Source of the DNA: DATFVA01 sp963743325
Lineage (GTDB): Bacteria; Bacteroidota; Ignavibacteria; Ignavibacteriales; Ignavibacteriaceae
Length of the DNA: 64,000 nucleotides
Direction: 5' to 3'
Assembly (NCBI GenBank): GCA_963743325.1
Contig: CAVUOZ010000005.1
Coordinates: 558,001 to 622,000, forward strand
The translations under genes were made by a program, and so were the position numbers. Shown piece after piece: positions 44,489 through 54,082 of this stretch. Positions within the stretch are counted from its first letter, which is position 1; every line of letters starts with the position of its first letter. The notes beneath the pieces are model-generated. The model made no database searches, was not told where the DNA came from, and worked only from the letters and a program-made list of their open reading frames with translations.

Positions 44489-45286
44489 ATGAAAATGAAA
44501 AAAATATTTCAAATTGGTTTAATATTATTGATGGGTATAGTGCAGGTTTCCGCTTCGCAAAATGATGTTGATATCGAAGAACATTTAGGTACGAAATTAC
44601 CACTAGGTCTGACATTTTTTGATTCAGACGGTCAACCGGTAATATTGAAGAACCTGATAAATAAACCTACCATAATTGATTTTGTTTATTATGAATGTCC
44701 GGGGATATGCAGCCCGTTAATGACCGAAGTAGCACATGTTGCTAATATTTCTGATTTAACTCCCGGGATTGATTACCAGATTTTATCTATAAGTATGGAT
44801 GAAACCGAGGTTCCGGCAATTGCACTAAAAAAGAAAAAGACATTCTTAAGTTTAATTAATAATAAACCTTTCCCCGATTCCGCATGGAGATTCCTGACCG
44901 GGGATAGTGCAAATATAGATCAACTCACAAAAGCAGCCGGATTCTTTTTTAAGAGAACCGGAAGGAATTTTATACATACCGGTGTTTTAATTTTTGTTTC
45001 GCCGCAGGGAGAGATCTGCAGGTATCTTTATCCCGATTACGCGCAAACCAGAGGTTTCGGAATTCTTCCTTTTGATTTTAAGATGGCAGTACTTGAAACT
45101 GCACAAGGGAAAAAGACTCCTGTCATCGGCAGAGTTCTTCAGTTTTGTTTCAGTTACGATCCACAGGGTAAAACATACGTATTTAATATACTCAGGATTT
45201 TTGGTGCAGGAATACTTCTGGGTATAATTGTATTTGTAGTGATTTTAAAAGTTAAACCTAAGAAAGATAAGAGAAATAAGAGGTAG
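44489..45286 (+). CDS. SCO1/SenC-family copper chaperone
   Basis: 265 residues. Signal peptide 1-22. The thioredoxin-like domain has the copper site 'YYECPGICSPLMTEV' (CxxxC, about 71-75) and a later His in 'NFIHTGVLIFVSPQG'. A C-terminal membrane helix ('IFGAGILLGIIVFVVILK') precedes a Lys-rich tail. SCO proteins insert copper into the CuA site of oxidase subunit II, in keeping with the adjoining cox genes. The next gene begins six bases after its stop. Confidence 0.88.
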   Translation: MKMKKIFQIGLILLMGIVQVSASQNDVDIEEHLGTKLPLGLTFFDSDGQPVILKNLINKPTIIDFVYYECPGICSPLMTEVAHVANISDLTPGIDYQILSISMDETEVPAIALKKKKTFLSLINNKPFPDSAWRFLTGDSANIDQLTKAAGFFFKRTGRNFIHTGVLIFVSPQGEICRYLYPDYAQTRGFGILPFDFKMAVLETAQGKKTPVIGRVLQFCFSYDPQGKTYVFNILRIFGAGILLGIIVFVVILKVKPKKDKRNKR

Positions 45287-45291
45287 ATATT

Positions 45292-46951
45292 ATGGCGAGT
45301 GATGCTTCTGCTTTAAATCAGAACGGCCATCCAAGCTATCTGGTAAATACTGGTAAACACCGTGGAATAAAAGCCTGGATATTATCCACTGATCACAAAC
45401 GGATCGGGATTCTTTACCTTATAGCTTTGTTATCATTTTTTGCTGTTGGTGTAACGTTCGGATTTTTGATAAGGCTTGAATTACTGACACCCGGAAGAAC
45501 GATTGTAGACGCACAGACTTATAATGAATTCTTTACGCTTCATGGCGTAATCATGATTTTTTTATTTGTGATTCCGGGATTACCTGCAGTCTTCGGAAAC
45601 TTTTTCCTTCCAATCATGATTGGAGCAAAAGATGTTGCTTTTCCGAGACTTAACCTCTTATCCTGGTATCTTTATGTAACCGGCGGACTGCTTGTATTGC
45701 TTTCTATTCTGTTACCCGGCGGTCCTGCTGATACAGGCTGGACATTTTATATACCTTACAGTGTGCGAACAGGTACAAATGTTATTTTTACAATGTTTGC
45801 AGCCTTTGTACTTGGTTTTTCTTCGATTCTCACAGGATTGAACTTTGTTACAACTATTCACCGGTTAAGAGCCCCGGGAATGGGCTGGTTCAGAATGCCT
45901 CTCTTTACCTGGAGTTTATATGCTACTGCATGGATTCAGATTTTAGCAACCCCGATTATCGGTATAACTTTACTCCTCGTGATTGTTGAAAGAGTATTCG
46001 GTGTGGGATTATTTGATCCTGCTTTGGGCGGTGACCCCGTGTTGTTTCAGCATTTGTTCTGGATATATTCTCATCCTGCGGTTTACATAATGATTGTCCC
46101 TGCAATGGGTGTAATTTCTGAAATAATACCTGTCTTTTGCTCACAGAACAATTTTCGGATACAAGTTTATAGCTTTTTCAAGTATTGGTATTGCATTATT
46201 CGGATCACTTGTATGGGCTCATCATATGTTTGCAGCCGGAATGAGTGATACAGGACAGTTTGTGTTTTCATTATTAACTTTTCTTGTTGCAATTCCGAGT
46301 GCAATAAAAGTTTTTAACTGGACAGCTACATTGTATAAAGGTTCTATTGAATTAGAACCACCCATGTTATTCGCCCTGGCATTTATATTTCTTTTTTCGA
46401 TCGGAGGATTGACAGGAGTAATTCAGGGTGCTCTATCAGTTGATATTCAAATAACAGATACATCATTTATTGTTGGTCATTTTCATTATGTAATGTTTGG
46501 AGGAACGGGTTTCGGTATTTTTGCAGCTCTTCATTACTGGCTGCCTAAAATGTTCGGGCGAATGTATAATAAGAAAACCGCAAAGATAGCATTCTGGATA
46601 GTCTTTACAGGATTCAACACCCTGTATTTCCCGATGTTTGTCATGGGCTGGCTTGGAATGCCGAGAAGATATTACGATTATCTTCCCCAGTTTCAGCCTT
46701 ATCACGTTATCTCAACAGTCGGTTCCTGGATTTTAATTACCGGTATGATAATAATGTTTTCTAATCTTATTAAAGGATTAAGAAACGGGCCTGTCGTCAC
46801 CCAAAAGAATATCTGGGGCGGGGAAACTTTGGAATGGACTATAGACACTCCCCCAACACATGAAAATTTTGATGAGATTCCTATAATAGCTGATGGTCCT
46901 TATGAGTATAAGGAAAATGATGAACCCGCATTAAAAGAGGAGGTGAAGTGA
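45292..46951 (+). pseudogene. coxA: cytochrome c oxidase subunit I (A2-type), one frameshift
   Basis: The haem-copper oxidase core, about 552 residues if joined. ATG 45292 follows AAGAGGT. The frame breaks in a TTTT run at 46135-46138; removing one T restores 'PVFAHRTIFGYK'. Ligand motifs are intact: 'FFTLHGVIMIF', 'YSHPAVYIMIVP' (CuB His with cross-linked Tyr), 'WAHHMF' and 'VGHFHYVM'. 'YSHPAVY' in place of 'GHPEVY' marks the A2 group, as in Rhodothermus, which lacks the channel Glu. The downstream frame continues to TGA 46951, overlapped by coxC. Confidence 0.88.
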
Positions 46952-47571
46952 GTAATACGCAGGAACATGCTGTGCCTCATGTACACAGAGATGATATCGG
47001 AGCAAGAATGGGAATGTGGTTGTTCCTGTTCACAGAGCTGCTCTTATTCGGAGGTTTATTCTTTCTTTATTCTGTGTACCGTTTTACTCATCAGCAGGAT
47101 TTTCATATAGCCGCCAAAGAACTGAATACTCTTATCGGTACTTTTAATACCGCAATTCTTCTGACAAGCAGTTTAACCATGGCTTTATCAATAGCAGCTA
47201 TTCAGAAAAGAAATATCAGGTTATCAATATTCTTCCAGTTCTTAACTATCCTGCTCGGTGCAGGATTTATGATTAATAAATATTTTGAATGGATGCACCA
47301 TATCAGTGCCGGTCTTTATCCGGGTTCTGATGAATTATTGTCTAAAGGTCCCGGACAGGTATTATTCTACGGTTTGTATTATACTATGACCGGTTTACAC
47401 GGTTTACACGTTGTTATTGGTGCAATTGTTATTGCAACTATGACCAGGTTTACAATTAAAGGAGTTATTACTCCTGATAATTATGTTAAACTCGAAGCCG
47501 CCGGGTTATACTGGCACCTTGTGGATATTATCTGGATATTTCTTTTCCCATTATTTTATCTTATTACCTGA
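46948..47571 (+). CDS. coxC: cytochrome c oxidase subunit III
   Basis: 207 residues from GTG 46948, which overlaps the coxA stop (GTGA). Five helices typical of short subunit III are seen: 'GMWLFLFTELLLFGGLFFLY', 'FNTAILLTSSLTMALSIAAI', 'GLYYTMTGLHGLHVVIG' and 'YWHLVDIIWIFLFPLFYLI'. The 'HGLHVVIG' and 'WHLVDIIWIFLFP' motifs are diagnostic. It stabilises the core of the oxidase. Confidence 0.93.
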   Translation: MSNTQEHAVPHVHRDDIGARMGMWLFLFTELLLFGGLFFLYSVYRFTHQQDFHIAAKELNTLIGTFNTAILLTSSLTMALSIAAIQKRNIRLSIFFQFLTILLGAGFMINKYFEWMHHISAGLYPGSDELLSKGPGQVLFYGLYYTMTGLHGLHVVIGAIVIATMTRFTIKGVITPDNYVKLEAAGLYWHLVDIIWIFLFPLFYLIT

Positions 47572-47582
47572 GGTCTTGACGG

Positions 47583-47888
47583 ATGGAAAAACATGCAGAA
47601 CATCAGCATGAAAAACATGTAACAAGTTATGGTATTTATATTTTAGTATGGTTTGCCCTGATGATACTTACCGGGTTGACTGTGACTGTTGCGGGAATAA
47701 ATTTTGGACGGTTAACTGTGACTACTGCACTGGTTATTGCAAGTATAAAGTCGTATCTGGTACTGACAATCTTTATGCATCTCAAATCTGAGCAAAAAGC
47801 CTTCAGAGCATTTATGGGAATTGCTCTGTTTTTTATTATTATTTCATTCATTCTATTATTTGCTGATTATTCCTTTTATGTAAGGTGA
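47583..47888 (+). CDS. cytochrome c oxidase subunit IV (prokaryotic type)
   Basis: 101 residues with a His-rich start ('HAEHQHEKHVTSYG') and three helices, including 'IYILVWFALMILTGLTVTVA', 'ATALVIASIKSYLVLTIFMHL'-like residues around 50-68, and a C-terminal helix. The 'IKSYLVLTIFMHLK' motif is typical of the CtaF/CyoD-like small subunit. It sits between coxC and coxB as expected for this family of oxidase operons. Confidence 0.85.
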   Translation: MEKHAEHQHEKHVTSYGIYILVWFALMILTGLTVTVAGINFGRLTVTTALVIASIKSYLVLTIFMHLKSEQKAFRAFMGIALFFIIISFILLFADYSFYVR

Positions 47889-47895
47889 AAAATAT

Positions 47896-48579
47896 ATGTT
47901 CTCCGGAGCTTCAAATTTTGTAAGTTCGACAGATACTACTTTCTTTTTTATTGTTGCGGTATCGGTCTTTTTTCTTGTTGTAATAACTGCAAGTATGATT
48001 TATTTTGTTATAAGGTACAGCAGGAAAAGAAACCCAAAAGCCAAAAATATACATGGCAACATCCCGTTAGAGGTGACCTGGACTGTGATTCCGACGATAC
48101 TTGTTTTAATTATGTTCTGGATGGGCTGGTCAGGCTACAAACAGCTGGCTGATGCACCGGCGGATGCAATGAATATTGACGTAACAGCTCAGATGTGGAG
48201 ATGGACATTTACATACCCTAACGGCGTTTCAGCTGATACTCTTTTTGTACCTCTTTACAAACCAGTGAAAGTATTGCTTCATTCAAGGGATGTTAATCAT
48301 TCTTTTTTTGTTCCCGCATTCCGTGTTAAGAAAGATGTTATACCGAACAGGCATAATTCGGCCTGGTTTATTGCAGATAGGGTAGGAACGTACGACATAT
48401 TCTGTGCTGAATACTGCGGACTGAATCATTCACATATGCTGAATAAAGTCGTAGTTATGCCTCAGAATACGTTTAGCACCTGGTTAAAAGAACGGTCAGG
48501 TCAGGATTCATCGAAATCAGATAAGACGACAATAAAAGATAGCTCAACAGCGGTGACGGATACAACAAAGTCAATGTAA
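47896..48579 (+). CDS. coxB: cytochrome c oxidase subunit II
   Basis: 227 residues. Two membrane helices at about 12-35 and 56-76 ('EVTWTVIPTILVLIMFWMGW') are followed by a periplasmic cupredoxin domain. All CuA ligands are present: the His in 'SRDVNHSFFVPAFRVK' and the motif 'FCAEYCGLNHSHML'. There is no C-terminal haem c domain, so this is not a caa3 subunit; the tail is rich in Ser, Thr and Lys. It receives electrons from cytochrome c. Confidence 0.93.
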   Translation: MFSGASNFVSSTDTTFFFIVAVSVFFLVVITASMIYFVIRYSRKRNPKAKNIHGNIPLEVTWTVIPTILVLIMFWMGWSGYKQLADAPADAMNIDVTAQMWRWTFTYPNGVSADTLFVPLYKPVKVLLHSRDVNHSFFVPAFRVKKDVIPNRHNSAWFIADRVGTYDIFCAEYCGLNHSHMLNKVVVMPQNTFSTWLKERSGQDSSKSDKTTIKDSSTAVTDTTKSM

Positions 48580-48584
48580 TTTTA

Positions 48585-49454
48585 GTGAAAGAAAAACTGA
48601 ACATATTATTTGAACTCACAAAAATCAGGATAACAATTTTTGTCACTGTTACGATGTTATTCGGGTTTATTTCTGCAGCAGGGGAAATAAATGCCTCGGC
48701 AATTCTCCCCACTATCGGGATACTGCTGCTGGCATGCGGATCAGCGGCAATTAATCATTACCAGGAAAGAAAAACTGATGCCCTGATGAACAGGACGAAA
48801 AACAGACCAATACCATCAGGAAGAATCTCACCGGATAATGCATTAAGAATAGCATTTGTCCTTTTATCAGCCGGTTCCTTGATGATCTACTCTGGTTCCG
48901 GATTTTTGGCACTTGGGCTCAGTCTTTTAAACCTTATATGGTACAATGGAATTTATACACCGCTGAAGAAAATTAATCCTCTTGCAATAATACCGGGTTC
49001 ATTGGTCGGGGCCATACCTCCAGCGGTCGGCTGGGTTGCCGGAGGCGGGAACATTTTGGATCCGCAGATATTTATTATATCAGCATTCTTTTTTATCTGG
49101 CAGATTCCTCATTTCTGGTTACTACTTCTTGTGCTCGACAAGGATTATGAAAGAGCAGGATTTCCTACTCTTACCCGGATATTTAATCCCGATCAGTTAG
49201 CCAGGATTACTTTCACCTGGATTGCCGCGACAGTAGTGACCTGCCTGATGATCCCGTTTTTCGGAAAACTGCAGTCTCCGTTTATCGGCTATGGATTGTT
49301 CCTTGCCGGTTTCTGGCTTGTAGGGAATTCATTTAAATTAATAAGATTTACTAAAGAGAGAATTTATTTTACAGCAGCTTTCAGAGAAATTAATATCTTC
49401 GCAATTTTAGTAGTTGTTCTGCTTGCACTAGATAAACTTGTAATTATCTTTTAA
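48585..49454 (+). CDS. ctaB: protohaem IX farnesyltransferase
   Basis: 289 residues from GTG 48585, six bases after coxB. The UbiA prenyltransferase family motif 'NHYQERKTDALMNRTKNRPI' (N-x3-D-x3-D type, about 57-76) and the second 'DKDYERAGFPTL' are present, with eight or nine helices. It makes haem O from protohaem for the oxidase. Heme A synthase (ctaA) is not in the window. Confidence 0.92.
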   Translation: MKEKLNILFELTKIRITIFVTVTMLFGFISAAGEINASAILPTIGILLLACGSAAINHYQERKTDALMNRTKNRPIPSGRISPDNALRIAFVLLSAGSLMIYSGSGFLALGLSLLNLIWYNGIYTPLKKINPLAIIPGSLVGAIPPAVGWVAGGGNILDPQIFIISAFFFIWQIPHFWLLLLVLDKDYERAGFPTLTRIFNPDQLARITFTWIAATVVTCLMIPFFGKLQSPFIGYGLFLAGFWLVGNSFKLIRFTKERIYFTAAFREINIFAILVVVLLALDKLVIIF

Positions 49455-49475
49455 TCAATAAGGTGAGAAAAATAC

Positions 49476-50815
49476 ATGGATTTTCTTGATAAACTGGTTA
49501 TACCCCAATCGTCGGAGCATATTCAGTTATTGCACTATTTATTGATTCTGATCCTATTCCTTTTTATTCCTTTTATAAGCGCTGTGTTTGGATCAACAAT
49601 GTTATCACTCTATTACAAGATCAGGGGTATTAAAGAATCGAATAATATTTACCTTAAATTCTCCAAAGATGTAATTGAAACTTTAACGATTAATAAAAGT
49701 ATTGGTGTAATTCTGGGAATTGTACCGATAATTTCAGCTTTGCTGATTTACACCCAGCTTTTGCAGGGTACGGATTCGAATGTAAGTATATATTTTATCT
49801 TTTCCCTATTCTTTATGACTATAGGCTTGATTTTAATTTATACATACCGGTATTCGATGACATTTATGGAGATATATGACGCCATGAAGGAGTTTAATCC
49901 CGGAGATGATGCCATTTCGAGGGAAATAACAAAATTCCGGAAAGCAAATATTGGATTGAGCGGTAAGTCAAGCAGGTACGGTTTAATATTTATCTTTATA
50001 GGAATCTGGTTATTTATTTCATCTGTGACACTGGCTGTTTATCCTGCAATGTGGGGTAAGGATAATATCATATATCTTATGTTCTCCCGGGAAGTTCTGA
50101 TACATTTATTAAGCTTCATTTCATCTTCGGCTGCATTAACCGGAGGGGCAATATTTTTTGCTTTCTTTTACTGGGAGGGGGGAAACACTTAGAGACAGGT
50201 CCGTATCAGGATTTTGTGAAAAAGACTGCAACCAGATTTTCCTTTACCGGGGCTTTATTAATGCCAGTATTCATTTTGCTTGATATTTTTGTGTTACCAT
50301 CCTCATCGCTATCCGGCGCAATTTTCTTTTTTGGTACGCTGGCTCTTATCTTATTATTTATTGCTTATCATTTTCTGTACTCAATGGTAAAGAATTCTGA
50401 TGTAAAATACAGCGGTCCTGTTTTTTATATGATACTCTTTACTCTGCTGACATTGATTATTAAAGATCAGCTTGCCATGCACAACTCAACAGAAATACAA
50501 TCTGCAGCTATGAATCTTAAATTTGAAAAAATGATGACAGAGTTAACAGGTACAGGTAAAGAGGTCAAGGCAATCAGCGGTGAGCAGATCTATAAAAATA
50601 TTTGTTCATCCTGTCATTCTTTTGATCATAAAGTGGTCGGGCCGCCTTATCAGGAAACTCTTCCAAAATACGAAGGTCATATTGACCAGCTTATCGCCTT
50701 TATAAGGAACCCGGTGAAAAAAAATCCCGGTTTTCCTCCAATGCCTAACCCGGGTCTGACTCCGGTTGAAGCAGATTCGATCGCTCATTATATAATGGCA
50801 ACTTATAAGAAATAA
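49476..50815 (+). pseudogene. multi-helix membrane protein with C-terminal cytochrome c, one frameshift
   Basis: Two frames, 49476-50192 and about 50183-50815, fit end to end. The break is in a G run (six G at 50177-50182); one more G would join 'AFFYWEGG' to 'KHLETGPYQDFVKK'. The joined protein would have about 447 residues: some nine helices, then a class I haem c ('ICSSCHSFDHKVVGPPYQ', Met ligand in 'PPMPNPGLTPVEAD'). I do not recognise the membrane part. It closes the respiratory locus and may be a membrane-bound electron carrier. A phase-variable tract or a sequence error are both possible. Confidence 0.65.
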
Positions 50816-50990
50816 AATTTATAAGTATATTTTTTTTGTCCATTGTGTAGACAAAAAGTCAATCCTGATTTTACCAGCTGAATTATCTTTTAATTTTAAT
50901 AGGATATATGTATTTTAATTCATGATATAGAAAAAGTATATTCGTTTCACAGCAATTAATTAAATTTATAAAATAAAATTGAGGATTGAA

Positions 50991-53922
50991 ATGTTTAAGA
51001 GAATTTTTACGGTATTTCTTCTCTTAACAGGATTTGTTTCTTATGTATATGGTCAGGCTTATTCCGGACCTGCTCAGGGAAGCATTCCTTCAGGGGCTGT
51101 TATATCAACTGATGATTTTTCCAAGACTTCCGCTATTCTGAATCCTAAAGAACTTATAGGAAATGAAGAATCCGAATATGTTGATCAGGCTCATTATCTA
51201 GATTTCGGATTTCCAACACCTGAAGAAGGATCAAATTATTATTAGGATCCCAGTCTTAACGGGGTCGAGCGGAAATGATGGACTAGTCCTTTGTTATTGA
51301 GAGATTTTGAGGGTATACCTGATCAAGGCAAATTCTATTCCTCCGGATCCGCATTGTGCGGCTAGGTCCCGATAATATTCATAGCCGTTGTTAATACTTC
51401 GTTCAGGATTTATGATAAAGAAGGAAATGATATTAAAAACAATTCCAGCAGATAACTGGTTCAGCAATGTATTTCCAATGCCGGCGCTTTTGATCCTAAG
51501 GTAGTCTATGATGATGATTGACCAGAGATGGATAATGGTGTGGCTTCAGCCAAGTGATGCAGCACAGACAGCGACAATTCTTCTTTCAGTTTCAGATGAT
51601 TCAGATCCATTAGGCACATGGTACAATTGGGCGCTGCCTGCAAACCGGGTACGGCACAGTTGTGGCTAACTGGTCTGATTATCAGGGAGTCGGCTACGAT
51701 CAGGATGCTATTTATGTGACCAGCAGTCAGTTTTCTTTTACCGGAAATTATCAATACACAAAAATAAGAATCATCCCAAAAGCACAGCTTTATGCTAACA
51801 CTGCCGGTGCTGTTACCTGGACTGATTTCTGGAATATAGGTCTTCCGCCTGGAGCCTCAGGAACGCCGTTCCATATCAGACCTTCATATATGTATACTTC
51901 TGCATCAGAATTTTATCTGGTATATGCACCCAATGGAGGTAACTTTTGTATCATTATACAAATTACTGATCCTCTGGGTTCACCCACATTATCGGGTGTA
52001 AATATCCCTGTTACTGCATACTCATTTGCTCCCAATGCAAATCAATTAGGCGGAAGCACAATGCTAATTGAAACCGGTGGCAGCAATTTACAAAATGAAC
52101 CTAAATTCAGAGATGGATATCTATATGTTATACATGCAATTAGAAATCCTTCGGCCTCTGTTTATTCATCCATCCATTTTCTGAAGTTAAATGTCAGTAC
52201 TAACACCGCTGATATGGATTTTGTATTCGGTGAAACAGGTTACTGGCACTTTTACCCTGCATTAGAGGTTGACCAGGATGGAAATGTTGCAGTATCATAC
52301 AGCCGTTCAGGTGATACTGAGTATATAGGGGCATTCTTTACAACAAGATTAGCCGGTGATCCGGCGGGATTTAACGGAAGTGTAGTATTGAAAAACGGTG
52401 AAGCTAATTATGTTAAAGATTTTGGCGGTGGAAGAAACAGGTGGGGGGATTATAATGGTGTCCAGCTAGATCCTGTTAGATCAGAATAATTTCTGGATTT
52501 TTACAGAATATGCCAAGAGTCCCGCCAATACCTGGGCAACGCTGGGTTGGTGAGATCAGGGCAATGCCGTTTACCGGGCCTCATATCTTTACACGTGTAA
52601 GTAATTTCAATCTTGGAAATATCGAAATCGGCAGCACAAGCAATCCTCAGCAGATAAGATTATATAATTACGGTTCTGAAGATTTAGTTATTACAGGGAT
52701 TCCTGCTACTGTTGGCCCTTTTCAAACTCTAAATGTTCCTCCCGGAACAATCACAATTCCTCCTTATGATTCCTTAAGCTTCGATGTGGTATTTTCTCCT
52801 GTTGATCCCGGGATCTATAGTATGACTCTGAATATAACCAGTAATGACCCTGACTTCCTGGGATTAGATCTGTTTGGAAATGGGTATATAATAAATCAGG
52901 TTGTTCAGGGCACAATGTATGCATCCTCAGGTATACACAGCGATGGTGTTTTATTTAATGTGAATACTCTGACCGGTGCAGCTGATTCTATTGGCTCAAG
53001 CGATTACGATGATGTTGATTATATTTCTAAAATTGCTATCAATCCTCATACAAATATCATGTACGGGTTGTACACACAAACAGACAGTTCATACCTTCTG
53101 AGAGTCAATCCTGCAGCAGGAGATGCATACTTTTTATATACTTTAAATTTAACAAATGTTCAGGCAATCGCTTTTGATACATCAGCTGTTCTCTATGTAG
53201 TGAAGAAATCGGGTGAAATTTATACAGTTGATTTATCAGACGGATCATATACACAGGTTGCTTCATCGGGAATTAATATTGCTTCAATAGCTTTTGACCC
53301 GACTACAAATGAGTTATATGCCTCTGCTCTTGTAATAGTAGGAAGTAATAAAGATCGTCTCTACAAAATTGATCTGCCTTCAGGAACTCCAACTGTTATT
53401 GGTAATACGGGATTCGGTGTAGTTACCAACTCGCTGGAATTTGACGGGCCGGGTAACTTATACGGCACGATCGGAGCGGCTACAACTTTAAGTGATTTTA
53501 TCCAGATTGATAAAATTACGGCAGCCGGGACAATCATCGGTTCTTCAGGTGTAATGGAGATTACCGGTCTTGCTTATGCACGAACCGGTCCTACGGGTGT
53601 AAAACCAACCGGTGATTCACAATTACCTAAGGATTATAGTCTGGAACAGAACTATCCTAATCCTTTCAATCCTTCAACAAGGATCGAATATTCACTGCCT
53701 GTTTCAGCCGGAGTAAAAGTAACCATTTATAATCTTCTCGGGGAGGTAGTAAATGTACTCGTAAATACGCAGCAGAATGCAGGTTTCCATTCAATAGTCT
53801 GGAACTCTGAGGATATGCATGGAAGTAAAGTTGGAAGCGGTGTTTATTTCTATGAACTTAAAGCAAACGGTTTCAATGGGTCTGATTTTACAAAAATCAG
53901 GAAAATGATTCTGCTAAAGTAA
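50991..53922 (+). pseudogene. large type IX-sorted protein with many frameshifts
   Basis: It starts at ATG 50991 with a signal peptide ('GFVSYVYGQ'). From about 51240 to 51670 the frame changes at least six times (mostly one extra base, one missing base), yet the joined sense remains coherent. Two more extra bases lie near 52475 and 52546. Long clean frames are 51662-52489 and 52510-53922. The second contains a HYDIN/ASPM-like Ig domain ('IEIGSTSNPQQIRLYNYG'), a propeller-like domain ('LYVVKKSGEIYTVDLSDG') and a sorting domain ('NYPNPFNPSTRIEYSLP', 'MILLK'). It is decayed or poorly sequenced. Confidence 0.75.
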
Positions 53923-53945
53923 TATATTAGTCATACGCACATTTT

Positions 53946-53980
53946 GAAAGCCGGATTAAAACGCCGGCTTTCTTTTGTTT
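53946..53980 (+). terminator. Rho-independent terminator
   Basis: GAAAGCCGG (53946-53954) and CCGGCTTTC (53964-53972) form a perfect 9-bp stem around a nine-base loop, followed by TTTTGTTT. It lies 24 bases after the type IX-sorted gene. Confidence 0.9.
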
Positions 53981-54082
53981 AAAGGATACACATTTATCGG
54001 TCATAATTTTAAATGCAGTTTAGTTTATTTATATTTCATCATTAAATTTTAAATTAGCCTATTTTAAGATAACGGAGAAAGT

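Noticed and set aside
39974..46138. Programmed +1 frameshifting as the main explanation
   Set aside because: No slippery-codon context or stimulatory structure is shared by the four sites, and a nearby gene has many similar indels, so sequence error or decay is simpler.
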